From Paenibacillus sp. yr247 (GTDB taxonomy: Bacteria; Bacillota; Bacilli; Paenibacillales; NBRC-103111), in the NCBI RefSeq assembly GCF_900103825.1, contig NZ_FNIF01000011.1:80001-144000 (forward strand): a stretch of 64,000 nt of DNA. Direction: 5' to 3'. The translations under genes and the position numbers were made by a program. The notes under the pieces are model-generated. The model made no database searches, was not told the DNA's origin, and saw only the letters and a program-made list of their open reading frames with translations. Of the stretch, positions 8,383 through 16,878 are shown in pieces (positions within the stretch are counted from its first letter, which is position 1; each line of letters begins with the position of its first letter).

Positions 8383-9105
8383 GTGAAAATAGCCTTTATT
8401 TCGGATATACATGGTAATTCTATTGCACTTGAAGCCGTTCTAGAGGACATAAGGAAGAAGCAGATTGACCGAATTTATGTTCTGGGAGATCTTTGCTACC
8501 GCGGGCCGGATCCCAAACGATCTCTTGCATTGATACGTTCCTTACATACCAAGGTCATTAAAGGGAATGCGGATGAATGGGTTGTTCGCGGCGTAAACCA
8601 TGGAGAAGTCCCGGACCAGGTCATTGAAAAGATGAAAATAGAACGGGAGTGGACGGTAGCCCAATTGGACCAAGCGGATATCGATTATTTGGAGGGGTTG
8701 CCGTCGGAATTGATGCTTGATATCGAGGGCACCTCCATCCACGCGTTCCATGCGACACCAGATAGCTTGTTCGAAGTTGTTTTGCCGGGCGCAGGTGACG
8801 AGGTACTGAAATCAAAGCTCATGTTTGCGTCGGATGCGGATATATTCATTTATGCTCATATTCACAAGCCCTTCATTCGTTATATGGATGGCAAAATACT
8901 GATGAATATCGGAAGCGTAGGTCTGCCTTTTGACGGGATGCCTAAAGCAGCTTATGCCATTGTGGAAATTGATCATGGACAAATTCATACATCGATCGAG
9001 CGTGTTCCCTATCGGATTGAAGACGTGGTACAGCAGTATGAAGAAGTGCAGTATCCGAATGCTGAAATGATGACAAGAATTGTTCGAAATGGTCTTCTGA
9101 AATAG
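8383..9105 (+). CDS. Calcineurin-like metallophosphoesterase
   Basis: 240 residues with a GTG start at 8383 and AAGGGG 6 bp before it. Catalytic motifs in order: SDIHGN (about 7-12), LGDLCYRGPDP (about 35-45), KGNADEW (GN(H/D)-type, about 65-71), and a late YAHIHKPF (GHTH-like). This is the YfcE/protein-phosphatase-like group of binuclear-metal phosphodiesterases/phosphatases. Substrate unknown. Stands alone, with a terminator after it. Confidence 0.9.
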   Translation: MKIAFISDIHGNSIALEAVLEDIRKKQIDRIYVLGDLCYRGPDPKRSLALIRSLHTKVIKGNADEWVVRGVNHGEVPDQVIEKMKIEREWTVAQLDQADIDYLEGLPSELMLDIEGTSIHAFHATPDSLFEVVLPGAGDEVLKSKLMFASDADIFIYAHIHKPFIRYMDGKILMNIGSVGLPFDGMPKAAYAIVEIDHGQIHTSIERVPYRIEDVVQQYEEVQYPNAEMMTRIVRNGLLK

Positions 9106-9160
9106 GCTAGACGCAATGGGAAAAAGGAGAACGTTGAAACAAGGCAGGAATCAAAAATAA

Positions 9161-9195
9161 AAGGGAACTAGCCATTAAGGCCAGTTCCCTTTTCG
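9161..9195. terminator. Bidirectional intrinsic terminator
   Basis: Stem AAGGGAACTAGCC / GGCCAGTTCCCTT with loop ATTAA, A-run before and T-run after. It separates the phosphoesterase from the convergent XRE regulator. Confidence 0.88.
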
Positions 9196-9218
9196 TACTT
9201 TATTTACGCATATTCTGC

Positions 9219-9608
9219 TCATTGTTCGTCAGTTTTAGTTGACTGCCGCTCTTTCCAGAATAAGACGGTCAGCATCCGCTCGACCCACTCTTTATCTTCA
9301 GCGGTTAATACAAAACCATCGAACATGAGCTCATTCTCACGGAGGAAACGGCGCAAGTTGACGGGATTACTTTGGAATTTCTGTACGGATTGGGACGGTT
9401 CCAGATATCCAGCGATATCCATAAGCTCGGAATAGGAGGTGTTAAGCCCTTCTGATAGCTTCATTAATACTTCCGGCGAAGGGATGCCGCGATTACCGTT
9501 CTCCAGTTGGGAGATGTAAGCTGCCGAGACACCTGAACGATCGGCAAGCTCACGAATAGTGAAGCCTTTCAATTTGCGCATATCTTTTAATTTGTCGTAA
9601 AAATACAT
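9219..9608 (-). CDS. XRE-family transcriptional regulator
   Basis: 129 residues. The N-terminal HTH_XRE domain (about 8-62) reads KLKGFTIRELADRSGVSAAY then ISQLENGNRGIPSPEVLMKL. A C-terminal helical region of about 60 residues has no recognised signature. It is similar in size to immunity-repressor/SinR-like proteins of Bacillales. GAGGGTGAG precedes the ATG. An inverted repeat of AGTTAAC elements lies 34-62 bp upstream and is a likely autoregulatory operator. Monocistronic. Confidence 0.9.
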   Translation of the reverse strand: MYFYDKLKDMRKLKGFTIRELADRSGVSAAYISQLENGNRGIPSPEVLMKLSEGLNTSYSELMDIAGYLEPSQSVQKFQSNPVNLRRFLRENELMFDGFVLTAEDKEWVERMLTVLFWKERQSTKTDEQ

Positions 9609-9641
9609 GTACTCTCACCCTCACGCACGTAAGTAAACATT

Positions 9642-9670
9642 AGTTAACAATTTGATAGTAACAGTTAACT
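9642..9670. promoter_or_regulatory. Probable operator: AGTTAAC-n15-GTTAACT inverted repeat
   Basis: Two 7-bp arms, AGTTAAC (9642-9648) and GTTAACT (9664-9670), each containing the palindrome GTTAAC. Position just upstream of the XRE gene fits self-repression. Inferred only from symmetry and location. Confidence 0.45.
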
Positions 9671-9721
9671 TTAGTAATTACAATTGGGGTAAGAAGAAAG
9701 AGGGAAAGCTGGCGAGCCTGT

Positions 9722-10957
9722 TTAGTCGTATTTTTTGAAAATAAGTACAGCGTTATGTCCGCCGAAGCCGAATGAATTAGATAGACCGACGTGTAACTCT
9801 GCACGCCTTGCCACTAGAGGTACATAATCCAGATCGCACTGCGGGTCTGGATGCTCGAGATTAATCGTCGGAGGAATAAGGCCTTCTTGAAGCGTCTTGA
9901 TGAGCGCGACGGCTTCAACCCCGCCAGCTGCGCCAAGCATATGGCCAAGCATCGATTTGTTCGCGCTGATCGGCACGTCATAAGCTCTGCTGCCAAGCAG
10001 CCGCTTGATCGCCAGCGTCTCTGATAAGTCGCCGCCAATCGTGCTTGTCGCGTGCGCGTTGATCGTATCGATCTCCTCGACCGCAAGTCCGGCGTCAGCG
10101 ATCGCTTCGCGCATGGCTCGGTACGCCCCCGAGCCTTGAGGATCGGGCGCCACGATGTGGTAGGCATCCGAGGTTGATCCATAGCCGACGATCTCGGCAT
10201 GGATGTGGGCTCCCCGCCGCTGGGCATGCTCGAGCGACTCCAGCACAAGCACGCCGGCGCCTTCGGCAGCAACGAAACCGTCGCGCTGCGCGTCGAACGG
10301 GCGGCTCGCCTGTTCCGGCGCGTCAGAACGCGTCGACAGCGCCGTCGCATTACCGAAGCCCGCCAGCGCGAGGTCGGTGATCGTCGCTTCCGCGCCTCCG
10401 GCAATGACAGCATCCGCGCCTCCGCGCTGGATTAGCTTAAAGGCTTCGCCGATGGCGTTATTACCCGTGGCGCAAGCAGTCACAGGCGCCAAAACAGGCC
10501 CCTTAGCGCCGAACAGGATGCTAACCTGCGCGGCTGCCATATTAGCGATCATCATCGGAACGACGGTCGGACTCACGCGGCTTGGGCCGCGATCAAGCAG
10601 CGTGCGATAATTCTCCAGCATCGTATGAATGCCGCCAATACCGGATCCAATGTAGACGCCTATACGCTCCGCGTTACGTTCATCAAGGATAAGCCCAGCA
10701 TCCTCGACGGCTTGCTTAGCGGCAGCAACGGCAAACTGACAGTAGCGATCCATACGGCGAGCATCACGTCGACCGATCACCGCTTCAGGGTCAAAGTCGC
10801 GAACTATTCCAGCAAAATCTGTTTCATAAGCAGACACATCCATCGTATCAATTTTCGATATGCCTGATTTCCCCTCAGTTAGATGGTTCCAGAACGTCTC
10901 TACTTTATTACCTATCGGTGTAACAACACCCATTCCTGTTATGACAACACGTTTCAT
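9722..10957 (-). CDS. fabF: Beta-ketoacyl-[acyl-carrier-protein] synthase II (FabF-type)
   Basis: 411 residues, full length. The condensing-enzyme triad is complete: Cys162 in TACATGNNA, His302 in NAHATST, and His339 in SMLGHMLGAAGG, with the conserved Lys334. It elongates acyl-ACP with malonyl-ACP in fatty-acid synthesis. AAGGAGG precedes the ATG by 8 bp. It is not in a fab cluster: neighbours are regulators, and it is divergent from an MmyB-like regulator. The interior is clearly more GC-rich than its surroundings, so it may be an acquired or auxiliary copy rather than the primary FabF. Confidence 0.95.
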   Translation of the reverse strand: MKRVVITGMGVVTPIGNKVETFWNHLTEGKSGISKIDTMDVSAYETDFAGIVRDFDPEAVIGRRDARRMDRYCQFAVAAAKQAVEDAGLILDERNAERIGVYIGSGIGGIHTMLENYRTLLDRGPSRVSPTVVPMMIANMAAAQVSILFGAKGPVLAPVTACATGNNAIGEAFKLIQRGGADAVIAGGAEATITDLALAGFGNATALSTRSDAPEQASRPFDAQRDGFVAAEGAGVLVLESLEHAQRRGAHIHAEIVGYGSTSDAYHIVAPDPQGSGAYRAMREAIADAGLAVEEIDTINAHATSTIGGDLSETLAIKRLLGSRAYDVPISANKSMLGHMLGAAGGVEAVALIKTLQEGLIPPTINLEHPDPQCDLDYVPLVARRAELHVGLSNSFGFGGHNAVLIFKKYD

Positions 10958-11041
10958 ATAATCAAACCTCCTTAGAGTGTTACTTCAGTAAATCTGACAT
11001 CGTAAGTATTTTCACTCACTTTCACTTAGATTGTCACAGTT

Positions 11042-11094
11042 TTTATCCTATTACAAGTAACCATTTATACGGGTATAATGACTAATAGGATAAA
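11042..11094. promoter_or_regulatory. Perfect 12-bp inverted repeat flanking a -10 box (operator candidate)
   Basis: TTTATCCTATTA (11042-11053) and its exact reverse complement TAATAGGATAAA (11083-11094) lie 29 bp apart. Between them is TATAAT (11074-11079), 36 bp before the MmyB-like gene start. The arrangement is that of an operator controlling this regulator's own promoter, and possibly the divergent fabF. Confidence 0.6.
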
Positions 11095-11114
11095 CATGTT
11101 GGGAGGCATTTGAG

Positions 11115-11972
11115 ATGAATACGAGGGAAAGGTTGCAAGCTCTATCTGAATTTCTGACTGCGCATCGCGCCAAGATACAACCCAGTAAAGCAGGACTGCT
11201 GGTTGGCAGTAGAAGACGGACACCTGGTTTGCGCAGAGAAGAAGTCGCGACAATTGCAGGTGTTAGTACGACCTGGTATACGTGGTTAGAACAAGGTAGA
11301 GATATCAAGATGTCTGCCCAGGTTTTGGATAGGGTTGCTCTAGCTTTACAGCTCAATGAAGATGAACGTCAATATCTATTCATGCTAGCTCTTGAGCAGC
11401 CTGCGCCAACAGCTGTTGTGGACAGTGCGCCGACAGTAAGTCCCGCTCTAAATCGCATTTTAACAGAGCTGCACGATTGTCCAACGATTATCTCTGATCG
11501 CAGATGCAATATCGTCGGATGGAATCAAGCCGCAGCGGCTGTTTTTCTTGATTTTGAACAAGTCCCGTTAGAGGAACGGAATTTAATATGGCTGCTTTTT
11601 ACACGCAAAGAGCTGAAAGCACTGGCCGTGAACTGGAGTGACTTTGTACGGGGTTTTCTGGCGATATTTCGTTCCTATTACGGTCAATATGTAGGAGACA
11701 ACTGGTACAGTGAATTCATTCAGCAAATCAGTGAGCGGAATGCGGATTTTCGAGAATTTTGGAATCATAGCGATGTTAGCTCTGCGCCGGAGGTTTTTAT
11801 CGAATTCCGCCACGCGAAAGTCGGTAAAATGCTGTTCGATTTGACCACACTTCAGGTCCAAGGGTCAACCGACCTTCGCTGCAGCGTGTACACTCCGTCC
11901 GTTGGCTCCGATACAGATACGAAAGTTAGACAACTGATGCGCAAAATGGATGATCAAGAACAACATTCCTAG
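11115..11972 (+). CDS. MmyB-like XRE regulator (HTH plus PAS-like ligand domain)
   Basis: 285 residues. The N-terminal HTH (about 8-88) includes the family signature RTPGLRREEVATIAGVSTTW followed by YTWLEQGRDI. The C-terminal MmyB-like domain (about 105-270) contains NIVGWNQAAAAVF, FREFWNHSDV and the end segment LTTLQVQGSTDLRCSVYTP. MmyB-like regulators are known to bind fatty-acid-like ligands in this PAS-type domain. Here the gene is divergent from fabF across a shared inverted repeat, which supports control of a lipid function. GGGAGG lies 8 bp before the ATG. Confidence 0.93.
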   Translation: MNTRERLQALSEFLTAHRAKIQPSKAGLLVGSRRRTPGLRREEVATIAGVSTTWYTWLEQGRDIKMSAQVLDRVALALQLNEDERQYLFMLALEQPAPTAVVDSAPTVSPALNRILTELHDCPTIISDRRCNIVGWNQAAAAVFLDFEQVPLEERNLIWLLFTRKELKALAVNWSDFVRGFLAIFRSYYGQYVGDNWYSEFIQQISERNADFREFWNHSDVSSAPEVFIEFRHAKVGKMLFDLTTLQVQGSTDLRCSVYTPSVGSDTDTKVRQLMRKMDDQEQHS

Positions 11973-12057
11973 TTTGATATAAAAATATACTAATGTAAAC
12001 AATAGTTGTTGCTTTAGTAAATAATAATGATATAATAATATTTATTAGGGGAACAAA

Positions 12058-12321
12058 ATGAGAACGGGGGTTGAGCGGTATTGCCGATGCAACGGAATGG
12101 AAACAAGTTCTAGAACAAGGAGGAATGTTACTGTCATGACCGAAACGAACAACAATTTGAATATTTCAAGCTATGAGCCGGACACATTGGTCATCGAACT
12201 CTTCAAACAGGCGGTTGATGGTAACGACCCAGAGATGCAAGATGCAATATATGAAGTGATGAACTCCTCCGATTGGACTAATGCCAAGCAGAATAGAGGT
12301 ATAAAAACCGAAATCCGTTGA
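12058..12321 (+). CDS. Hypothetical small protein (87 aa or 61 aa)
   Basis: The ORF from ATG 12058 has AGGGGAACA just upstream and a TATAAT at 12031-12036. An alternative start at 12136 (MTETNNNLNIS) has AAGGAGG 12 bp before it. The region after 12136 looks more protein-like: a short helix-rich, acidic domain with FKQAVDGNDPEMQDAIYEVM. Residues 1-26 are Arg/Cys-rich and may not be translated. No family recognised. It is followed by a small XRE gene 67 bp downstream, probably in the same transcript. Confidence 0.5.
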   Translation: MRTGVERYCRCNGMETSSRTRRNVTVMTETNNNLNISSYEPDTLVIELFKQAVDGNDPEMQDAIYEVMNSSDWTNAKQNRGIKTEIR

Positions 12322-12388
12322 GCATCAGCCTCGGAGTCGCTCCCAAAAAATTTTATTTCACCTTGCGACGGCGGGGAGGATGGTGGCT

Positions 12389-12601
12389 ATGAGAATTATG
12401 GCCAAGACCGAAGTGTTTATCAAAGCGCGAATTATTAAGGGTTACTCCCAAAGAGAGTTAGCGAAGCATTCGGGCTTAAGCCATGCTTATATCAGCTTAC
12501 TGGAACGATCAATAAAATCGGTAGGACCTGCGACAGCGAAGAAGTTGAGTGATTTACTCGGTAAGGATTTGGAGGATTTATTTCGGATTGAGTTTATGTG
12601 A
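12389..12601 (+). CDS. Small XRE-type HTH protein (70 aa)
   Basis: Essentially a single HTH_XRE domain: ARIIKGYSQRELAKHSGLSH then AYISLLERSIKSVGPATAKKL. Start 12389 is preferred over 12380 because GGGGAGGA abuts the earlier ATG but sits 8-9 bp before this one. Proteins of this size act as phage/ICE-like repressors or antitoxin-like regulators; no partner toxin is evident. Terminator follows. Confidence 0.75.
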   Translation: MRIMAKTEVFIKARIIKGYSQRELAKHSGLSHAYISLLERSIKSVGPATAKKLSDLLGKDLEDLFRIEFM

Positions 12602-12619
12602 AATAATGTAAATAAAGAG

Positions 12620-12670
12620 AACAAAGCTTTATCCAATAAATTGCCTGTGGATCAAGCTTTGTTTCATTTT
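12620..12670. terminator. Bidirectional intrinsic terminator
   Basis: Stem AACAAAGCTT / AAGCTTTGTT extended by an ATCC/GGAT pairing, with T-rich flanks. Shared between the small XRE gene and the converging chemoreceptor pseudogene. Confidence 0.75.
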
Positions 12671-12674
12671 CTTA

Positions 12675-13510
12675 TTATGCAGTAAAACGGCCAATCTGCA
12701 AGCGCAACGACTGAGACATTTGATTCAGCACATACGCTTGGTTCGTCAGTTGTTCAATGGATTGCAGCTGATCTTGCGAAAAGTCGGAAATCGTTTCAAA
12801 CCGCTCAAATGAATGTTTCGTAATCGATGAAATTTCCGTAAACGTTGCAGCCGCTTCCTCTGAGCTTGCTGCAATTTGCTGTGAAGCTGCTGAAATGCCT
12901 TGAAATTTGACCGGAGATCTCAGATACCGAATGAAGGATGTTCTGGAAAGAGGTATTTGTATCCTCCACAAAGACCTGTCCCAGATGTAAATCTTCCTGA
13001 ACCTGTAACATCGAATGTACCGTTTGCTCTTTAACCTCTTATACTTGTCGAATGAGCTCGGAGATGACATCCACCGATGAGGATGACTGTGCCGCGAGCT
13101 TCCTTGTCTCGTTTGCTACTACGGTAAAGCCCCGCCCATGTTCACCAACTCTTGCTGCCTCAATGGATGCATTGAGCGCCAGCAGATTGATCTGCGCCGA
13201 AATACCCTTAATGACCTCGATAATTTGACCAATTTGCTGCGAGTACTCGTGAAGCCTTTTCACTGTCCCTGCTGTGTGATTAAACGAGGCTTGCAGCGAT
13301 TCCATCTGATTCATGACCTTATCCATCGCCTGATAACCTCCTTGCGCATTCTGCGTAGATACGAAAGAAGCATTTGTTGCAATTGCGGATGATTCTGCAA
13401 TCCGCTGAATACCTCGGTCATTTCCATTATTCCTTTGGAGCCATCTTCTGTACGAGTAACCTGATGCTCAGCCCCTTTGACCGTCTCTGGCCGGATACGA
13501 GCTTGATCTT
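12675..13510 (-). pseudogene. Methyl-accepting chemotaxis protein signalling domain, broken
   Basis: The hairpin tip of an MCP is recognisable: [20 protein letters not shown] followed by [13 protein letters not shown](N)E(T)RKLA. The reading frame is interrupted three times: a frame change at about 13425-13445, an in-frame TAA at 13039-13041 after ISELIRQV, and a frame change at about 12900 before ASQQIAASSEEAAATFTEIS. The sensor and membrane part is missing upstream. Its identity is sure, but it cannot make an intact receptor. Sequencing error for three separate lesions is unlikely. Confidence 0.85.
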
Positions 13511-13738
13511 TCCATGATTGGGGTCGCTATTTATCTTTTCTTAAATGGCAGTTATCTAGTTTCAATTGATTCTTTACTCAAAAAGGGACCCAAAACAGCA
13601 CAATAAGCGTTAACTTTACTGTATAAGAGAATGAATCTTGTAAATAATAGTCTGGTGGTGTGAAGAAGGCTGCTTTTTGCGGCTTTTTTCCATATTCATT
13701 TCTTGAAACCTTTTTTCAACTGAAATTTTGTTTTACAA
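13511..13738. other. Intergenic region with weak terminator and dioxygenase promoter
   Basis: No ORF of note. A weak GCTGC-TTTTT-GCGGC hairpin with a T-run lies at about 13668-13690, and an AT-rich promoter region with TACAAT at 13734-13739 precedes the dioxygenase. The left part probably once coded for the missing N-terminal half of the chemoreceptor, but no match is readable. Confidence 0.4.
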
Positions 13739-13755
13739 TATCTTAATTGAAGATA
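13739..13755. promoter_or_regulatory. Operator candidate TATCTT-n5-AAGATA (MhqR-box-like)
   Basis: Perfect 6-bp arms around AATTG, overlapping the likely start region of the dioxygenase transcript. It resembles the TATCTC...GAGATA inverted repeat bound by the quinone-responsive repressor MhqR at ring-cleaving dioxygenase genes in Bacillus. The resemblance is partial: the spacer is one base shorter and the inner bases differ. Confidence 0.45.
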
Positions 13756-13771
13756 ACGGAGGGATTTTAAC

Positions 13772-14719
13772 GTGTCACTTCAGACATCAGGCATTCACCA
13801 CATTACTGCTTTTGCTAGGAATCCACAAGAAAATGTTGACTTTTATGCAGGAATTTTGGGTCTTCGGCTAGTCAAAAAGACCATTAACTTTGACGCTCCC
13901 GACGTGTATCACCTGTATTTTGGGAATGAAGAAGGAAGCCCAGGCACAATCATTACATTCTTTCCATGGCCGAACTCGGAGAAAGGAAGAATCGGTGGGG
14001 GGCAAGTAGGCATTACCACCTATGTAGTACCTCCGGGTTCACTCGGCTTTTGGGAAGAACGGTTAAGAAACTTTGATATTGCGTGTACGAAGGTAAACCG
14101 ATTTTCTGAACATTCTCTTCAATTCTCGGACAATGAGGGCTTGGGTCTTGAACTTGTCGAACGGGAAGAAGGAGCGAACAGTAAATGGTCCTTTGACGAC
14201 ATTCCCGTGGATAAAGCGATAAAAGGCTTCGGCGGGGCAATTCTGTTCAGCATGAACCCAAAACAAACGATGGATGGACTAGAGAACATACTAGGATTGA
14301 AAAAGGTTGTGGAGGACGCAACCTATGCTCGTTTTCGCTCAAACGGAACGATCGGCAACGTGATCGACGTTCCCTTGGCTAGCGTGGATTGGGGCATCGA
14401 AGGTGCGGGAACCGTTCATCACATTGCATGGAGGGCGAAGGATTTCGAAGAACATGCGATGTGGCGAAATGAAGTCGAAGAATATGGCTACCGCGTAACC
14501 CCCATTATTGACCGTCAATATTTCAATGCGATTTACTTCAGAGAGGGCGGCGGCTTACTTTTTGAGATCGCTACGGATCCACCGGGATTTGCCCGTGATG
14601 AGAAGCCGGAATCGTTAGGAACCAAATTGATGCTGCCCGAGTGGTATGAACCCACTCGTTCACAAATCGAGGCAAACCTTTATCCTATCGAAGTAAGGGC
14701 CTTGAAAAAACACAAATAA
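13772..14719 (+). CDS. Ring-cleaving (extradiol-type) dioxygenase, MhqO/MhqA-like
   Basis: 315 residues with GTG start and GGAGGG 8 bp before it. Two vicinal-oxygen-chelate (glyoxalase) domains are visible: the first begins SGIHHITAFARNPQENVDFY with metal His at about 10, the second carries GTVHHIAWRA (about 214-223) and a late Glu in GGGLLFEIAT. This is the family annotated as ring-cleaving dioxygenase in Bacillales, which opens hydroquinone or catechol-type rings using Fe/Mn and is induced by quinone stress. An MhqR-like dyad sits upstream and an HxlR regulator follows convergently. Confidence 0.92.
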   Translation: MSLQTSGIHHITAFARNPQENVDFYAGILGLRLVKKTINFDAPDVYHLYFGNEEGSPGTIITFFPWPNSEKGRIGGGQVGITTYVVPPGSLGFWEERLRNFDIACTKVNRFSEHSLQFSDNEGLGLELVEREEGANSKWSFDDIPVDKAIKGFGGAILFSMNPKQTMDGLENILGLKKVVEDATYARFRSNGTIGNVIDVPLASVDWGIEGAGTVHHIAWRAKDFEEHAMWRNEVEEYGYRVTPIIDRQYFNAIYFREGGGLLFEIATDPPGFARDEKPESLGTKLMLPEWYEPTRSQIEANLYPIEVRALKKHK

Positions 14720-14788
14720 CTAAAGCATAAAATGATTGGGAGCATAAGCGCGGCCATTTCTTCTAAAGGAATGGCCCCTTAGCCTTGT

Positions 14789-15109
14789 TTACAGCCATTG
14801 TTCAGCCCACTCCTCAACGACTTTGAGGGCTCTGCCTAGTTCAATGCCTTTTCTTGTCAATGAATATTCGGTTCGAATTGGGCGCTCTGTTATGACATTT
14901 CGAATGATGATCCCGAATTCTTCAAGTTCCTTCATACGTTCATTAAGCATGCGTTTGCTAAGATCCGGAATATAAGCGTGAATTTCGCTGAACCGTTTTG
15001 GTTCGTCCATTAATGTATGAATGATTAAATTGACCCATTTTTTTCCTATTAATTGGTGAGAAAGTTCCACCTTTTCACATAATAGTTTACTTTGCTTTTC
15101 GTCACTCAT
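14789..15109 (-). CDS. HxlR-family transcriptional regulator
   Basis: 106 residues, an HxlR/DUF24 winged helix: IGKKWVNLIIHTLMDEPKRF then DLSKRMLNERMKELEEFGII and EYSLTRKGIELGRAL. One Cys lies near the N-terminus (C11), the position region used for thiol-based sensing of quinones and electrophiles in YodB/CatR/HypR-type members. GAGGTGACG precedes the ATG. It is divergent from zwf across 200 bp and convergent with the dioxygenase, so it may regulate either. Redox sensing is an inference. Confidence 0.9.
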   Translation of the reverse strand: MSDEKQSKLLCEKVELSHQLIGKKWVNLIIHTLMDEPKRFSEIHAYIPDLSKRMLNERMKELEEFGIIIRNVITERPIRTEYSLTRKGIELGRALKVVEEWAEQWL

Positions 15110-15162
15110 ATCGTCACCTCATTCGTTTGAAAATTAGTTATTATTTGTTACTTGGTTATACT

Positions 15163-15191
15163 AATATAACATAGAAAACGCTGTCATTCAA
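15163..15191 (-). promoter_or_regulatory. Promoter of the HxlR gene
   Basis: Minus strand TTGAAT (15191-15186), 17 bp, TATATT (15168-15163). Just downstream lies TATAACCAAGTAAC (15160-15147), which shares AAGTAAC with the dyad in the zwf leader. Confidence 0.6.
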
Positions 15192-15228
15192 AGGGCATAA
15201 GGCATTCACAATTTGGACATTTTTTTAG

Positions 15229-15257
15229 TTGACTTGGTCATACCCGAGGTGTATTAT
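15229..15257 (+). promoter_or_regulatory. Promoter of the zwf-tkt-gnd-tal operon
   Basis: TTGACT (15229-15234), exactly 17 bp, TATTAT (15252-15257). The start of transcription would be at about 15264, 46 bp before the zwf start. Confidence 0.75.
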
Positions 15258-15276
15258 TGGGAATATAAAGTATGTA

Positions 15277-15293
15277 GGTTATTAAAAGTAACC
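15277..15293. promoter_or_regulatory. GGTTA-n7-TAACC dyad in the zwf leader (operator candidate)
   Basis: The imperfect inverted repeat GGTTATTAAAAGTAACC lies between the zwf -10 box and its ribosome site. A related AAGTAAC word lies downstream of the HxlR gene promoter. A shared HxlR binding site is possible but unproven. Confidence 0.35.
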
Positions 15294-15309
15294 GAATGGA
15301 GGGGTGGAA

Positions 15310-16878
15310 ATGAACAACATAGACAACTTGGAAAACTTGGCCAACATGACTTTTGTTTTGTTTGGCGCTACGGGGGATTTAGCAAAGAGAAAGATATATC
15401 CCGCGCTTTATAATTTGTTTATTGATCAAAAGATGCCAAAGTCATTCTCGGTAATTGGATTAGGCAGAAGAGAATTGTCGGACGAAACCTTCCGAGTTCA
15501 GATAGAGCAATCCTTAAACACATTTTCCAGAAGTGATGCAAACGATCCTGTCATTTTGAAGGCTTTCCTAAGTGCTTTTCGCTATAGCGTGCTGGATGTG
15601 AATCGTGTTGAAGATTACCGTGAACTGTTACAGCTTGCCCAGCAGCGTGAAAAAGAATTGAATATTCCTGAGAATCGAATGTTTTATCTTTCGGTGGCTC
15701 CCGAGTTTTTCGATATCATCGCCTCTAACATCAAAGAGAGCGGGTTAGGTTCCACACAGGGATGGAAGAGACTAATCATTGAGAAGCCTTTTGGCCGCGA
15801 TTTGAAATCGGCACGTGAGCTCAATGAGAAATTGAGCCATACCTTTGAAGAACAGGAAATTTATCGAATCGATCATTTCCTCGGGAAGCCGATGGTACAG
15901 AACCTTGAGGTTCTCGAGCATTCAAACCCTATTCTTCATGCACTCTGGACGAATCGTTACATATCAAACGTTCAAATATCGGCGAATGAAATCGTAGGGG
16001 TTGAAGGAAGAGCGGGTTACTACGACCAAGCCGGGGCGATCCGGGATATGTTCCAAAATCATATGCTTCAGTTGCTGATGATGACAGCAATGCAGCTTCC
16101 TGAGGGAGCAGACACCGAACTAGTCCGTTTCAAAAAGAAAAAAGTTATGGAATCACTAAGGCCGCTAACGAAAGAGGACGTTGTTCAAAACGTTGTCCGC
16201 GGACAGTACACGCAGGGGGTAATTCAGGGCGAATCGGTTCCGGGATATGTGAATGAGCCAGGAGTTCCCTTCGCTTCGCAAAATGATACCTTCATTGCAG
16301 TTCGACTATGGGTCGATGATTATTTTTGGAACGAAGTCCCGTTTTATATTCGTACCGGTAAACGGATGAAGGAGAAATCAACACGGATCGTGATTGAGTT
16401 TAAAGAACCTTTAGCGAAGCTTCAACACAAGCCTCATGAGACTTCAGCACCCAATCTCCTAGTGCTTGATATCAGCCCGGACGAGGGCATTTGCTTTCAA
16501 TTAAATAGTAAGGATCCCTTGCATAAAGGCGAATATGAACCCATCCATTTCAACGTTAACACGAATCACAAAAATACACCGGAAGCTTATGAAAATTTGA
16601 TCTACGACGCTATCCGCGGGGATTCCACATTTTTTGCCCATTGGGATGAAGTTGAGTTGTCATGGAAATGGGTGCAGCCGATACTGGATGCATATGAAGA
16701 AGGGCTTATTCCACTTGATTCCTACGAGGCGGGCTCCTATGGTCCAGAAGCATCCTCACGATTATTGGCGGAAGATGGAAACAAATGGTGGCTAGATACT
16801 GATACTGATACTGATACTGAGCATGATATGAAATCAATTCAAGGAGAACAACATTATGAGTATGAACCACAACGTTGA
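15310..16878 (+). CDS. zwf: Glucose-6-phosphate 1-dehydrogenase
   Basis: 522 residues from ATG 15310 (GGAGGGG 5-6 bp before; a GTG at 15304 overlaps it). The N-terminal nucleotide motif is [10 protein letters not shown]. The active-site signature RIDHFLGK (about 189-196) contains the catalytic His, preceded by IIEKPFGRD. It oxidises glucose 6-phosphate to 6-phosphogluconolactone, making NADPH. It is the first gene of the pentose-phosphate operon and overlaps tkt by 23 bp. Near the C-terminus a (GATACT)4 hexamer repeat encodes Asp-Thr repeats, an unusual but in-frame tract. Confidence 0.97.
   Translation: MNNIDNLENLANMTFVLFGATGDLAKRKIYPALYNLFIDQKMPKSFSVIGLGRRELSDETFRVQIEQSLNTFSRSDANDPVILKAFLSAFRYSVLDVNRVEDYRELLQLAQQREKELNIPENRMFYLSVAPEFFDIIASNIKESGLGSTQGWKRLIIEKPFGRDLKSARELNEKLSHTFEEQEIYRIDHFLGKPMVQNLEVLEHSNPILHALWTNRYISNVQISANEIVGVEGRAGYYDQAGAIRDMFQNHMLQLLMMTAMQLPEGADTELVRFKKKKVMESLRPLTKEDVVQNVVRGQYTQGVIQGESVPGYVNEPGVPFASQNDTFIAVRLWVDDYFWNEVPFYIRTGKRMKEKSTRIVIEFKEPLAKLQHKPHETSAPNLLVLDISPDEGICFQLNSKDPLHKGEYEPIHFNVNTNHKNTPEAYENLIYDAIRGDSTFFAHWDEVELSWKWVQPILDAYEEGLIPLDSYEAGSYGPEASSRLLAEDGNKWWLDTDTDTDTEHDMKSIQGEQHYEYEPQR

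Noticed and set aside
9814..10610. Long ORFs on both strands inside fabF
   Set aside because: High GC content in this part of fabF leaves other frames open by chance; composition is Arg/Ser-rich and unlike a protein.
10958..11041. FapR-type operator upstream of fabF
   Set aside because: No TTAGTACC...GGTACTAA-like palindrome is present; the visible symmetry lies elsewhere (11042-11094).
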